From JBFGCT01 sp041581055 (lineage in GTDB: Bacteria > Actinomycetota > Acidimicrobiia > Acidimicrobiales > Ilumatobacteraceae): a stretch of DNA of 50,177 bases. A program made the position numbers and the translations under genes. Positions 1 through 9,350 of the stretch are shown one piece after another; position 1 is the stretch's first letter, and the number at the start of each line of letters is the position of its first letter. The stretch lies in NCBI GenBank assembly GCA_041581055.1, contig JBFGCT010000005.1, positions 1 through 50,177 on the forward strand, in the 5' to 3' direction. The notes below the pieces were generated by a model. The model did not search any database and was not told the origin of the DNA. It saw only the letters and a program-made list of their open reading frames with translations.

Positions 1-1229
1 CGGTAGGTGTGCCACTGGCCCTGGCGGTCGCGGTGGACGGTGTAGCCGCGGTTCTTGAGCAGGTTGTGACGCAGGCAGCGCGGGTTGCCGTTGGCCGGGT
101 CGGTCAACCCGCCCTTGGCGTGATCGAAGGTGTGATCTGCGTGACTGCGCCTGGCTCGCACTCGACAGCCAGGATGCGTACATCGGCTCGAGAGTGACAT
201 GACCGCGTCGCGGGCGGCGCCGGTGAACAACCGCCGTCGGCGTCCCCAGCGGATCGGGATGCCGGTCTCGTCGTGGATCACGTATCGGACGTGGCCCTCG
301 AGCGCCAGCTGGAGCACCAGCCGCGGGTCGACGGGGTCGCCGTGTTCGGTCTCGCAGCGGCGGTTGGTCTCCAACGGAGGACCGGCCTCGAACGGGTCGA
401 CGAACCGCTCCGGGAAGAGCTCGGCCTCGGCCATCAACTCGTAGAACGTGTCGTGATCGACGTGGATGTTGACCAACGGCTCCGGCGCGGCCGAATCGGG
501 GGACCTCGATGCCGCATCGGCGAAGATCCTGGTCAGTGCATCGGCACGGCGTTGGGCGTCGCTCCGGGGCATGAGACTGGTACACGCCGCGTCGCCGTAC
601 GTCGCGCCAGTCCAGTCCCAGTCGGCTCGCCACTCGGCGTCGACGTACCGGTCGAACACCTCACGGTTGGCCAAGCCGTCGGCCTCGCCCCACTGCCCTT
701 GGGCGTAGCCCACGCCACCGGCCACCACCACGTGCGCGTTGCGGCTCTCGTGGTTTGCGGCGGTGTCCTTGTGGGCGCCATCGGCGTCGGCGCGCTGTTC
801 CCACCGGCGAACGAGGAGCTTGACGTCGTCGAACTCCAGCCGACACGCCGCGTTGAGCATCGTGCCGATCACCGACTCGATCTCCTCACCGCAGCGCGGA
901 TTGGCGTGACCCCGGGCGATCTCGGCGACCGATGCCACCGGCGCCATCGCCTCGTGCAGCAACTCGCCCGCATCCCGGTACTCGGCCACCAATCGAGCGA
1001 TCCGCATCCGCTCCCGACACTCCCGGTCGGACCATCCGACCATCGACCGCAACAACCCCCACATCGACGCGTGACCGTCGTGGGCGTGCACCTTGCGCCG
1101 CTCCAGCTCGGCGAGCAGCACCGCCTCCCTCGCCGCGTCGGCCCGGCGGCGGGCCTCGACCTCCCGCAGCTCCGCGAGCAGGTCGGCGTCGGTAACTCCC
1201 TCCAACCCGGCGACGACATCGGTGAACAT
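1..1229 (-). CDS. DUF222/HNH endonuclease domain protein (13E12 repeat type), 3' end off the window
   Basis: The minus strand is open for 409 codons from ATG at 1229 to the window edge with no stop. The protein starts MFTDVVAGLEGV and closely matches, along its length, the protein encoded at 37016-38269. The N-terminal DUF222 region includes MWGLLRSMVGWSD. Near the C-terminus a zinc-type HNH motif is visible: CTHPGC, SHADHT, then NGNPRCLRHN. HNH domains of this kind are metal-dependent nucleases, but the role of the multicopy actinobacterial family is not established. I chose ATG 1229 because a CATGAT hexamer lies exactly 6 nt upstream (1241-1236), as in the paralogue. A longer frame from 1267 is a different reading frame and a shadow. 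The codons from 197 down to 145 use TCA, CGA, TGT, CAT and CCT, unlike the rest of the gene. Confidence 0.85.
   Translation of the reverse strand, partial: MFTDVVAGLEGVTDADLLAELREVEARRRADAAREAVLLAELERRKVHAHDGHASMWGLLRSMVGWSDRECRERMRIARLVAEYRDAGELLHEAMAPVASVAEIARGHANPRCGEEIESVIGTMLNAACRLEFDDVKLLVRRWEQRADADGAHKDTAANHESRNAHVVVAGGVGYAQGQWGEADGLANREVFDRYVDAEWRADWDWTGATYGDAACTSLMPRSDAQRRADALTRIFADAASRSPDSAAPEPLVNIHVDHDTFYELMAEAELFPERFVDPFEAGPPLETNRRCETEHGDPVDPRLVLQLALEGHVRYVIHDETGIPIRWGRRRRLFTGAARDAVMSLSSRCTHPGCRVRARRSHADHTFDHAKGGLTDPANGNPRCLRHNLLKNRGYTVHRDRQGQWHTY
145..197 (-). repeat. 53-nt block identical to 38048-38100, inside the HNH motif
   Basis: On the minus strand this stretch is base-for-base identical to 38048-38100 on the plus strand. 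With one mismatch the identity runs on for about 30 nt further upstream in the gene. It encodes the first cysteine pair of the HNH domain and has markedly AT-richer wobble positions than its surroundings in both genes. Confidence 0.85.
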
Positions 1230-1388
1230 GCCGACATCATGCGCATGGGGGTGTCACAGCCGAGCATGACCCGGAACCGGTCTGGCGAACGGTGTTTCAG
1301 CCAACATTCAGCTTCCGCGTTCTCGGGCCACCGCCGGGAGGCACCCGGCGCCAGACCGCGTTGTGCTGGTGAAGGTTGGCGCTTCCGT

Positions 1389-2231
1389 TCAAGCGCCGAG
1401 CACGGCGCGAGTTCGCATGATCAGGGCGATCGTCGCCGGGTCGCCGGCGGTCCGGATGGCGCCGTGCGAATCGGCGCGGTAGTTGTTGGACAGCAGCCGC
1501 CACGCCTGTTCCGCCGTCATCGAGACCAGGGTGGGCGGGTTGCCGTCTCCTCGGTCGGTGAAGGACCACTCGTGGCCGTCGAAGGCCAGGCGCCAGGTTC
1601 CGGCGAGGGGCGGATCCGTGATCTGGACCCCGACGCGCGTCTCGGAAGCGCCAGGGGCGCTGTTGAGCTGGTGCGGGTAGGCCCACCGGAGCGCGTCGAG
1701 CACCGGACCGGCCAGATCCGCGCGGAGGTCGCTGGGCTGGCCGATCGCCTCGTGGAGCTGTTGGCGGTGGATCCACCGCTCGGTGAGCTCGCGCGCCTGG
1801 TCGAGCCAGACGGGCACCTGGTCGTCGCTTGCCCAGGAGACCCTCGCCGCGCGGGAACGAGGATCCTGGCCGGCGATCGTGTCGGCGACCTGACCCGACG
1901 TCCAGGCCAACAGCTCACCCGCCAGGCGGGGGCTGACGCGGCGGGCGGCGCGCACCCACTCGATCTGCAGCTCGTCGAGCCAGGCGGCGAACGCCGCCTC
2001 GTCGAGGCCACCGGGAGCTGGTGTGCCGTGATGGTGATCGCGCTGCCGGGAGATCAGGCTGAGATCGGCGCCGACGAGGTGGTTGACGACTCCGAGCACG
2101 TCCCACGCCGGGCACGGGGTCGGACGGAGCAGGTCAGCGGGGGAGAGCGACGCCAGCAGTTCGAGCAGGCGTGCCCGCTCGAGACGGAACAGCGGCGCGT
2201 ACTCGAAGGGTGGTTCGCCGGGGATCGTCAC
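1389..2231 (-). CDS. Maleylpyruvate isomerase family mycothiol-dependent protein
   Basis: A 280-residue DinB-like protein. The N-terminal part reads LARLLELLASLSPADLLRPT-like sequence (seen as RARLLELLASL) followed by CPAWDVLGVVNHLVGADLS. This is the start of the mycothiol-dependent maleylpyruvate isomerase N-terminal helical bundle, with the metal-binding His in VNHL. A second His-containing helix, RELTERWIHRQQLHEAIG, follows near residue 150, and the C-terminal third resembles the family's SCP2-like domain. Members use mycothiol for isomerisation, thiol transfer or detoxification; the substrate here cannot be told. I chose GTG 2231 because CACACT lies 6 nt upstream; the frame stays open back to 2312. 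It is divergent from the lipoprotein at 2343. Confidence 0.8.
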   Translation of the reverse strand: MTIPGEPPFEYAPLFRLERARLLELLASLSPADLLRPTPCPAWDVLGVVNHLVGADLSLISRQRDHHHGTPAPGGLDEAAFAAWLDELQIEWVRAARRVSPRLAGELLAWTSGQVADTIAGQDPRSRAARVSWASDDQVPVWLDQARELTERWIHRQQLHEAIGQPSDLRADLAGPVLDALRWAYPHQLNSAPGASETRVGVQITDPPLAGTWRLAFDGHEWSFTDRGDGNPPTLVSMTAEQAWRLLSNNYRADSHGAIRTAGDPATIALIMRTRAVLGA

Positions 2232-2342
2232 GGTCCAAGTGTGGCCGACGGTGGCTCGGCGGTCGGTCCGGAACTTGGAACCCTGACGTCGCGCGGTGGA
2301 TACAGCCGACAATTGCCGGCGCGCGCCGCGTACGCTCGCGGG

Positions 2343-2873
2343 ATGGGGGAGAGCCGGGCGATCAGGCGGATCGGGATGGCGGCCTGCATCGCGGTCACGC
2401 TCGCCGCCTGTGACACCGCCGACGACGATCCCACGGCGGGCGACGGGCGGGAGGCCGCGGTCTACGAGTCGATCCTCGGTTGGGTGCTCGACGACGAGCC
2501 GGTCGCCGTCGCCGACGAACGACCGGAGTGGACGATGTTCGTCGCGTCGCGGTTCGAGGCGCCGATCGGCGTCGACGTGCAGGCCCTGGTCGTCGAGGCC
2601 CTCGACGAGCGCGTCGTCGTCCGCTTCATCGACGCCCGCGCCGAGGCGGTCGACGAGGGCCAGGAGGATCTGCCCGTCCGCGCCGACGGGCTGCTCGTCG
2701 GCCTGGGCGCCGTGCCGCCGGAGGGTGATCGGATCGGCGTGTACGTCGACCGGTATCGGAACGTCGGCGACGTGCAGGCGTGGGAGGTCACTGTCCGCCG
2801 TGCGGGCGTGAAGTGGGAGGTGGCCGGCGTGCCCGTCGCCACCGAGGTCCGACCGCTGCCCGCCGCGGACTGA
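2343..2873 (+). CDS. Small secreted lipoprotein, function unknown
   Basis: A 176-residue protein with a short basic N-terminus, a hydrophobic stretch and a lipobox VTLAAC with the lipid-modified Cys near residue 23. It is therefore predicted to be exported and anchored to the outer face of the membrane. The mature part is acidic and Val/Asp-rich with no domain I recognise. The start is ATG 2343, with TACGCT at 2331-2336, 6 nt upstream, suggesting a leaderless transcript. The reading frame is open far upstream (to 273), but that is the empty antisense of other genes. It ends 4 bp before the convergent MFS gene. Confidence 0.75.
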   Translation: MGESRAIRRIGMAACIAVTLAACDTADDDPTAGDGREAAVYESILGWVLDDEPVAVADERPEWTMFVASRFEAPIGVDVQALVVEALDERVVVRFIDARAEAVDEGQEDLPVRADGLLVGLGAVPPEGDRIGVYVDRYRNVGDVQAWEVTVRRAGVKWEVAGVPVATEVRPLPAAD

Positions 2874-2877
2874 TCGC

Positions 2878-4368
2878 TCAGTCGAGCGCGGTCAGGACGG
2901 TGGCGATCGCCTGTTCAGCGTCTTCGGCGGTCACCGGGCGTCCGGCGACAGCCGACTCGCGCAATGCGGCGATCCGCGCCGGCGCCGGGCCGGGCGGGCC
3001 GGCCACGACCTCACCGTCGGGGCGGGCGACGACGTCGAAGTAGGCCTGGAGCGCCGCCGCGGCGACGAGGATCGCGGCCCGCGGCGACCCGCCCTTCAGC
3101 AGCACCTCGGCCGCGTCGAGCATGGCGTGCGGCGCGTCGTGCACCGGGGCATCCTCGAGCACCAACTCGGTGATCGAGGCGACGATGCTGGGGGACGGCT
3201 CGAGTCGGTCGGAGGCGGTGAGCGACACATCCGTGGCCACGGCCGATCCGGCGAGCACCAGCGCCATCACCAGCAACCCGAGCCGGGGGTCGGCCTGGGC
3301 GACGACGGCGAGCGCGGCCCCGGAGATCCAGAAGAGCTGGAAGCGGGTCTCGAACCCGGCGAAGGCCCGCGCCATGTTGGCGTCGGGCGCCGTCCGTTGG
3401 GCGAAGGAGTCGAAGGCGTGCTTCCCGCCCGCCGCAGCGGCCCCGACGGAGGCCGACACGAGGATCCCGGTGACGAGGTTGAACTGCAGCGCGCCGATCA
3501 TCGCGACGGCCGCCGGCATCGCCAGCGCGAACACGAGGATCTTCTCCTCGCTGAAGCGCTCCCGCAGCCGGGCGGTGACCAGCGTGGCGGCCATCGCGCC
3601 GACGCCGCCGGCGACGATGATCGCGCCGAAGTTCCACACCGGGGCGCCGCTGCGCTTGAGGGCGAACGCCAGCAGGAACGTCAGCGTCCCGACCGCGGCC
3701 CGCAGCAGGCCCATCGCCTGGATCGCCCGCGTCAACCGAACGGCGTGGAGCTCGTGATACTCGACGCGGGTCTGCTTGCGACCGATCGGCGAGGTGGGCG
3801 CGCCCATCGTCATCGCCACCGAGCCGGCGGCGAGGAACAGGATCGTCGCCCCGGCGAGCACGAGGCCGGCGTCTCCCTCGGCCAGCACCAGCGCCGCCGT
3901 CCCGCCGCCGGCCGCGCTCGCCAGCAGGCCGATCCGCGCCAGGAAGGCGTTCGTCGCGACGAGCTTCGTCTCGTCGGCCACCAGGCGGGGCACGGCCGCG
4001 CTCCGACCGATCGAGTAGGCCTTGCCCAGGACCAACACCCCGAACGCCTCGGGGAACATCAGCAGGGTCCGTAGATCCTCGACCAGTGCCAGCGTCAGCG
4101 CGGCCCGCCCGACGCACGCCGCGACGAGCACCGTGCGCTGCCCGCCGCGCACGCGGTCGACGAACGGGCCGATGAGCGGGGCGAGGACGACGAACGGGGC
4201 CATCGTGACCAGCAGGTAGAACAACAGCCGCGGCCGCGCCGACTCGACCGAGACGTTGAAGAACAGCGATCCGGCCAGCGACACCGTGAAGAACGCGTCG
4301 CCCGCGGCGCTCAACCCGTGGACGACCGCCAGCCGACGCAAGTCGTCGAGACGCCGAGGTCGTGCCAC
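2878..4368 (-). CDS. MFS-type membrane transporter
   Basis: A 496-residue polytopic protein with about ten or more hydrophobic segments, for example LLFYLLVTMAPFVVLAPLIG, GTLTFLLAFAL and NFGAIIVAGGVGAMAATLV. The pattern of VVLAPLIGPFVDRVRGGQR after an early helix pair resembles the loop 2-3 motif of major facilitator proteins. The final 90 residues are soluble and predicted helical, which is longer than usual for the family. The substrate is unknown. The start is GTG 4368, with CAGACT exactly 6 nt upstream. The same CAGACT-N-GCGGC-start arrangement precedes the aldehyde dehydrogenase gene. It is divergent from the ABC exporter. Confidence 0.75.
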   Translation of the reverse strand: MARPRRLDDLRRLAVVHGLSAAGDAFFTVSLAGSLFFNVSVESARPRLLFYLLVTMAPFVVLAPLIGPFVDRVRGGQRTVLVAACVGRAALTLALVEDLRTLLMFPEAFGVLVLGKAYSIGRSAAVPRLVADETKLVATNAFLARIGLLASAAGGGTAALVLAEGDAGLVLAGATILFLAAGSVAMTMGAPTSPIGRKQTRVEYHELHAVRLTRAIQAMGLLRAAVGTLTFLLAFALKRSGAPVWNFGAIIVAGGVGAMAATLVTARLRERFSEEKILVFALAMPAAVAMIGALQFNLVTGILVSASVGAAAAGGKHAFDSFAQRTAPDANMARAFAGFETRFQLFWISGAALAVVAQADPRLGLLVMALVLAGSAVATDVSLTASDRLEPSPSIVASITELVLEDAPVHDAPHAMLDAAEVLLKGGSPRAAILVAAAALQAYFDVVARPDGEVVAGPPGPAPARIAALRESAVAGRPVTAEDAEQAIATVLTALD

Positions 4369-4479
4369 GCCGCAAGTCTGTCACCGCGAGGCGCCGACCC
4401 CGCGTCCGTGCCTCGCGCCACGCCATGCGTCCCATCGCAAACCCCGCCGTGCGGAGCGGGAGGGGTAAGTTCGACAGCC

Positions 4480-6171
4480 GTGATCCTCCAGGTCTTCCAC
4501 GAGCTGCGACCGCTGTTGCGCCACCCCCGGATCGACCTGTCGCGCGTCGCCGTCCTCTCGGCGATCGGCGGCGTCTTCGAAGCGACCGTGCTCGTCCTGG
4601 TCGTCAACGCCGCGGTCGCCATCGCCGACGGCACGACCGGAACCGCGATCGAGCTGCCGATCGTCGGCGTCGACATGTCGCTCGGCGCCGTGCTGTGGTG
4701 GGCCGGAGGCCTTGCAGTCGCGGTCGCGCTGGTGAACGCCGTGGTCGCCTGGTGGTCGGCGAGGTTGGGAACCGAGGTGCTGGTGGCGGCTCGCCATCGG
4801 GCGATCGCCGCGTTTCTCGCCGCATCCTGGGAGAAGCAGTCGACCGAACGCGAGGGCGCCCTACAGGAGACGGTGACCACGCTCGCGTCCCAGGCGTCGT
4901 TGCTCACCATGGCCCTGAGCAACGGGATCGCCGGCGGGCTCGGGCTCGCCGCCCTCCTGCTCACCGCGCTGTTCATCGACGCCGTCGTCGCGCTCGTGGT
5001 GTTGGTGTTCGGTGTGGGGCTGTTCGTCCTGCTCCGCCCTTTGGGCGAGCTGACCCGGCGGCGCTCGGCGGCATATGTGGCGGCGAACAGACGGTATTCC
5101 GAGCACATCGCGCGGACCGCGGCGATGTCGATGGAGCTCCGGGTCTTCGGGACCGACGCCCCGGTCCTCGGCGAGCTCGACCGGTCGAACGCGACCGTCG
5201 GCGAGGAGCTCCGGCGCACACGGTTCAGCGCCGCGATCGGGACCAACCTGTATCGGAACACGGCCGTGTTGTTCCTCGTCGCCGCCGTCGCCGCGTTGAA
5301 TCTCGCGGGCGGCGAGCGGCTCGTCGAGGTCAGCGCGGTCGCCCTGCTCATCGTGCGGAGCCTCGGCTACGCCACCTCGGTCCAGGGCGCGGTCCAGCAG
5401 GTCGGCGTGAATCTGCCGGGCCTCGAGGCCCTGAACGAGCGGAGCGACGACCTCGCCGCCCACCGCGAGCGCAGCGGGTCGACCGAGCTGTCGTCGTTCG
5501 AGAGGATCGAGCTGCGCGGCGTCGGTTACTCCTACGACGAGCGGACGCAGGCGCTCCGCGACGTCGATCTCACGATCAGGGCCGGCGACGTGCTCGGCGT
5601 CGTCGGGCCGTCGGGGAGCGGGAAGTCGACCTTGCTGCAGGTCCTGCTGCGGCTGCGGCTCCCCGTCACGGGCTCGGTGCGTGTCGACGGGCTGGACTAC
5701 GCCGACATCGACCGCGCGTCGTGGTCGCGGCTCGTCGCCGTCGTCCCCCAGGAGCCCCGGCTGATGGAGGCGTCGGTCGCCGACAACATCGCGTTCATGC
5801 GGCCGGGGTTGACCCGCGCCGACGTCGAGCAAGCCGCCGACGACGCGCACGTCGGTGATGAGATCCGCGACCTTCCGAACGGTTTCGACACGGTCCTCGG
5901 GCCACATGGCTCCGGTCTCTCGGGGGGACAGAAGCAGCGTGTGGCGTTCGCCAGAGCGCTCGTGGGCCGGCCCCGGCTGCTGATCCTCGACGAGCCGACC
6001 AGCGCGCTCGACGGCGAGTCCGAGCGCCGCATCCAGGAGACGATCATCGAGCTCAAGGACCGCGTGACACTGGTGATCGTGGCCCATCGGCTCTCGACGC
6101 TCGACGTCTGCGACCGGGCGATCTCGATGAAGGCCGGCCGTGTCGAGATCGCCGAGCTCCCGACGCTCTGA
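4480..6171 (+). CDS. ABC transporter, fused permease/ATPase (exporter type)
   Basis: A 563-residue half-transporter. Residues 1 to about 330 hold the transmembrane domain (about six helices, e.g. VAVLSAIGGVFEATVLVLVV and VALVVLVFGVGLFVLLRPLG). The nucleotide-binding domain follows: Walker A GPSGSGKST near residue 377, Q-loop in VVPQEPR, signature LSGGQKQR near 480, Walker B LLILDEPTSALD near 500, and H-loop AHRLST. All ATPase residues are present, so it should be active as a homodimer or with a partner not seen here. The start is GTG 4480, where the hydrophobic domain begins; GGAGGGG lies about 14 nt upstream. The frame is open further upstream to 4318, but that overlaps the divergent gene. 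The substrate is unknown. Confidence 0.88.
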   Translation: MILQVFHELRPLLRHPRIDLSRVAVLSAIGGVFEATVLVLVVNAAVAIADGTTGTAIELPIVGVDMSLGAVLWWAGGLAVAVALVNAVVAWWSARLGTEVLVAARHRAIAAFLAASWEKQSTEREGALQETVTTLASQASLLTMALSNGIAGGLGLAALLLTALFIDAVVALVVLVFGVGLFVLLRPLGELTRRRSAAYVAANRRYSEHIARTAAMSMELRVFGTDAPVLGELDRSNATVGEELRRTRFSAAIGTNLYRNTAVLFLVAAVAALNLAGGERLVEVSAVALLIVRSLGYATSVQGAVQQVGVNLPGLEALNERSDDLAAHRERSGSTELSSFERIELRGVGYSYDERTQALRDVDLTIRAGDVLGVVGPSGSGKSTLLQVLLRLRLPVTGSVRVDGLDYADIDRASWSRLVAVVPQEPRLMEASVADNIAFMRPGLTRADVEQAADDAHVGDEIRDLPNGFDTVLGPHGSGLSGGQKQRVAFARALVGRPRLLILDEPTSALDGESERRIQETIIELKDRVTLVIVAHRLSTLDVCDRAISMKAGRVEIAELPTL

Positions 6172-6195
6172 CCGCGGGCGGCGCGGGCCGCCGGG

Positions 6196-7614
6196 TCAAC
6201 GCTGCAGCGACTTGGTCTGCAGAAACTCCTCGATGCCGTACGGGCCGTTCTCGCGGCCGTAGCCGGACTGCTTGTAGCCGCCGAACGGCGCGGCGATGTT
6301 GAAGCTGCCGCCGTTCACGTCGACCGCCCCGGTCCGCATCCGCCGGGCGACCGCCATCGCCCGATCCTGATTGGCCGACCAGACGCCGCCGGACAGGCCG
6401 TAGGGGCTGTCGTTGGCGATCCGCACCGCGTCGTCCTCGTCCTCGTACCCAATGATCGACAGCACCGGGCCGAAGATCTCCTCCTGGGCGATCGTCATGT
6501 CGTTGCTGACGTCGGCGAACACGGTGGGCTTGACGTAATAGCCGGTCTCCTTGCCCTCCGGCTTGCCGAGTCCGCCGGCGGCGACGACGGCGCCCTCGTC
6601 GATGCCCTTCTGGATGTAGCCCTGGACGCGGTCCCATTGCGCCTGGGAGATCAGCGGACCGAGGTGCATCCCCTCCTTGGTCGGGTCGTCGACCTGGGTC
6701 GCCGCGGCCGCCGCGGCGGCGATCTCGACCGCCTCGGCGTAGCGGCTGTTCGGGACGAGCATGCGCGTGTGCGCGGTGCAGGTCTGGCCGGAGTTCAGGT
6801 AGCAGGCGAACAGCCCCTTCGGGATGACCTTGGCGAAGTCGGCGTCGTCGAGCACGATGTTGGCCGACTTGCCGCCGAGCTCGAGCGCCACGCGCTTGAC
6901 CGTGCCGGCCGCCACCTCGGCGACCCGCTTGCCGGCGCGGGTCGAACCGGTGAAGCTGACCATGTCGATGTCGGGGTGGGCGGCGATCGCCTCGCCGACG
7001 ACCGGCCCGGTGCCGGTGACGAGGTTGAACACGCCGGCGGGCAGGCCGACGTCGTGCACGATCTCGGCGAGGATGTACGCGTTGAGCGGGGCGATCTCGC
7101 TCGGCTTGAGCACGATCGTGCAGCCCGCCGCCAGCGCGCCGCCGACCTTGCAGATGATCTGGTGGAGCGGGTAGTTCCACGGCGTGATCGCGCCGACGAC
7201 GCCGACCGGCTCCTTGACGACGAGCGAGTTGCCGATCTCCTCCTCGAACGGGAACGTGTCGAGCAGCGTGGCGAACGTCTGCATGTTCCCGGCCGGCAAA
7301 CCGGCCTGGATCATCGTCGACCAGGTGATCGGCATCCCGACCTCGCCGGCGATCGTCTGGGCGATCTCCGCGGAGCGCGCCTGGAGGGCCTCGTTCAGCC
7401 GGACGAGATACTTCTGGCGCTCCTCGACCGGTGTCGTCGACCAAGTGTCGAACGCGCGGCGGGCGGCGGCGACCGCCTTGTCGACGTCGCTCGGCACCCC
7501 GTCGGGGATCGAGCCCATGACCTGTTCGGTCGCCGCGTTGACGACCTCGATCGACCCGGAGCCGTCCGAGGGAACCCACGCGCCGTCGATGTAGATGTCG
7601 GTGTAATCAGCCAT
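6196..7614 (-). CDS. Aldehyde dehydrogenase family protein (NAD(P)-dependent)
   Basis: A 472-residue protein of typical family length starting MADYTDIYIDG. Visible motifs are TPWNYP (cofactor-site Asn region), KPSE, GSTRAGKRV, the glutamate in LELGGKSANIVL, the catalytic cysteine in NSGQTC, and EEIFGPVLSI. It oxidises an aldehyde to the acid with NAD(P)+; the natural substrate is not evident. The start is ATG 7614, with CAGACT 6 nt upstream. The frame stays open in front of it to 10125, so an automated caller might fuse it with the LysR remnant, but that upstream stretch is antisense to two real genes. Confidence 0.92.
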   Translation of the reverse strand: MADYTDIYIDGAWVPSDGSGSIEVVNAATEQVMGSIPDGVPSDVDKAVAAARRAFDTWSTTPVEERQKYLVRLNEALQARSAEIAQTIAGEVGMPITWSTMIQAGLPAGNMQTFATLLDTFPFEEEIGNSLVVKEPVGVVGAITPWNYPLHQIICKVGGALAAGCTIVLKPSEIAPLNAYILAEIVHDVGLPAGVFNLVTGTGPVVGEAIAAHPDIDMVSFTGSTRAGKRVAEVAAGTVKRVALELGGKSANIVLDDADFAKVIPKGLFACYLNSGQTCTAHTRMLVPNSRYAEAVEIAAAAAAATQVDDPTKEGMHLGPLISQAQWDRVQGYIQKGIDEGAVVAAGGLGKPEGKETGYYVKPTVFADVSNDMTIAQEEIFGPVLSIIGYEDEDDAVRIANDSPYGLSGGVWSANQDRAMAVARRMRTGAVDVNGGSFNIAAPFGGYKQSGYGRENGPYGIEEFLQTKSLQR

Positions 7615-7719
7615 GCCGCGAGTCTGACCCGGCGGGACGCCCGAGACGCAATCGGAGCGGCGTGTTCGCCGCCGGCCGACCGGTGTTTCCCGCGCCGCCG
7701 ATCGGGTATCGGTCACCTC

Positions 7720-8256
7720 ATGACCGATCTGTCGCGTCGCAACGATGGCGGCACGCCCGACCCCGACGACGCGGACGTCGACACGCATCACGAAGGCAGC
7801 GTCGACGAGCGCTTCCGCTCGTTCATGGAGGGGCTGCGCACGTCGCTCCCCGGCGTGCAGGTGCTGTTCGCCTTCCTCCTGACCGCGCCGCTGCAGAGTG
7901 GTTTCAGCGATCTCTCCGGCAGCGAGCGGGCCGCGTTCTCGATCGCCTTCTACACCTCGGGCCTGGCGTCGGTCCTGCTGATCGCGCCGAGCATCCACCA
8001 GCGCGTGCGAGCACCTTCGACCGGCATCAGGCGGCATTCGGAACGTCATCTGTGGTGGGCGACGTGGGTCGCGATCATCGGGTCGATCGCGATGGGCGTC
8101 GCGATGTCGGCGACCGTGTTTCTCGTCTCCGCGATCGTGTTCGCCGACAGCGCCGCCGCAATCGCCACCGCCGTGATCGCGACCGTGGTCGGATGGGCCT
8201 GGTTCTACCTCCCGCTCGTCGTCTTCAATCACGACGCCTCCACGACCGGCGACTGA
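7720..8256 (+). CDS. DUF6328 family membrane protein
   Basis: A 178-residue protein with an acidic, soluble N-terminus of about 40 residues, then LPGVQVLFAFLLTAPLQSGF, which is characteristic of DUF6328. Hydrophobic segments follow: SIAFYTSGLASVLLIAP, VAIIGSIAMGVAMSATVFLV, and IATAVIATVVGWAWFYLPLV. It is a four-helix inner-membrane protein of unknown function. A TATCGG hexamer ends 7 nt before ATG 7720. It may be co-transcribed with the mechanosensitive channel 94 bp downstream. Confidence 0.8.
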   Translation: MTDLSRRNDGGTPDPDDADVDTHHEGSVDERFRSFMEGLRTSLPGVQVLFAFLLTAPLQSGFSDLSGSERAAFSIAFYTSGLASVLLIAPSIHQRVRAPSTGIRRHSERHLWWATWVAIIGSIAMGVAMSATVFLVSAIVFADSAAAIATAVIATVVGWAWFYLPLVVFNHDASTTGD

Positions 8257-8349
8257 CGCGTGTCGATGGCGGACGCCCGCCCGTTCCGTTCGATGACGAC
8301 GGTCGCCACGTCCGGGTCGCCGGCCGGCATTTGTGCGACCATGTGACCC

Positions 8350-9330
8350 TTGCGCCACTGGCTCCCAACGCAGACCGACGGCAATGTGTTGACGGACGAG
8401 TCCCTGACCGGCGGCGATTGGCTGCAGGCCGGCGCCATCCTGGTCGGGGCGATCGTGCTCGCGGCGGTCGCCTCCCGGCTGCTGCGCCGGGTGATCGCCC
8501 ACGGGATCGGCCACGGGTTCGCGGCGATCCTCACCGCCAGGCTGATGGGTTACGCGATCGTCCTGGTCGGCCTGTTCTACTCGCTGACGTCGCTCGGCGT
8601 GCGCGTCGGCCCGTTGCTCGGCGCCCTCGGACTCGGTGGCCTGGTGGTGGCGCTCGCGCTCCAGCCCGTCGTGGAGAACTTCGTCGGCTCGGTGATCCTC
8701 CAGTCGCGGCGGCCGTTCACCATCGGTGACACGGTCGACCTCGGCGGCACGGTCGGCGTCGTCGCCGACATCGACGCCCGCACGACGCTGCTCACCGGTC
8801 TCGACGGCACACAGATCCGCGTGCCGAACGCGAACGTCGTGTCGACGACGATCATCAACCTGACGCGGTCGCCGATCCGCCGCAGCTCGCTCGCCGTCGG
8901 CGTCGCGTACGACACCGACCTGCAGGCCGCCGCCGAGGCCTTGGGCGAGGCGATCACGCGGGCGCCGCGCGTCCTGCGCGACCCGCCGCCGTCGGTCAAC
9001 CTCGACGGGTTCGGCGACTCGAGCATCGGCTTCACGATCCTGTACTGGCACGACAGCGACGTCCCCTCCGAGCTGGCGACCCGCCACGACCTCGTCATCG
9101 CCGTGCACCAGGGGCTCGCGAGCCACGACATCACCATCGCCTTCCCGCAGGTCGTGGTGTGGAGCGGCGAGTCCGACGACGCCGGTCCGTACGAGCGGCG
9201 GCTCGACCAGGTCCACAACCCCTACCCCGGTCTCGACGAGCGGCCGACGGTGAGGAGGCGGCGGCCCCAGTGGCGGCGATCGGGCCGGCGGTCCGACGGG
9301 ACCGACCCGGCGACCGACCCGGCGGACTGA
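8350..9330 (+). CDS. MscS-family mechanosensitive ion channel
   Basis: A protein of about 326 residues. Two or three N-terminal helices (AILVGAIVLAAVASRLL, GYAIVLVGLFYSLTSLG) lead to the pore helix VGPLLGALGLGGLVVALALQ. The beta domain follows with VENFVGSVILQSRRPFTIGDTV and the conserved VPNANVVSTTIINLTRS. It would open under membrane tension and release solutes on hypo-osmotic shock. The last 40 residues are basic (RRRRPQWRRSGRR) and outside the usual domain. The start is uncertain: TTG 8350 gives the longest frame, and GTG 8386 (VLTDESLTGG) is a good alternative that still keeps the first helix. Confidence 0.85.
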   Translation: MRHWLPTQTDGNVLTDESLTGGDWLQAGAILVGAIVLAAVASRLLRRVIAHGIGHGFAAILTARLMGYAIVLVGLFYSLTSLGVRVGPLLGALGLGGLVVALALQPVVENFVGSVILQSRRPFTIGDTVDLGGTVGVVADIDARTTLLTGLDGTQIRVPNANVVSTTIINLTRSPIRRSSLAVGVAYDTDLQAAAEALGEAITRAPRVLRDPPPSVNLDGFGDSSIGFTILYWHDSDVPSELATRHDLVIAVHQGLASHDITIAFPQVVVWSGESDDAGPYERRLDQVHNPYPGLDERPTVRRRRPQWRRSGRRSDGTDPATDPAD

Positions 9331-9350
9331 CCCGGCGGGGCGATCGATGG

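Noticed and set aside
1266..1388. A gene or element between the DUF222/HNH and mycothiol-enzyme genes
   Set aside because: I see no frame with coding character, no hairpin and no promoter-like element beyond the short stretch in front of 1229.
273..2342. A very long plus-strand open frame leading into the lipoprotein
   Set aside because: It is antisense to the DUF222/HNH and mycothiol-enzyme genes, is Arg/Val/Gly-rich without domains, and arises from the lack of stop codons at high GC. Only the part from 2343 looks like protein.
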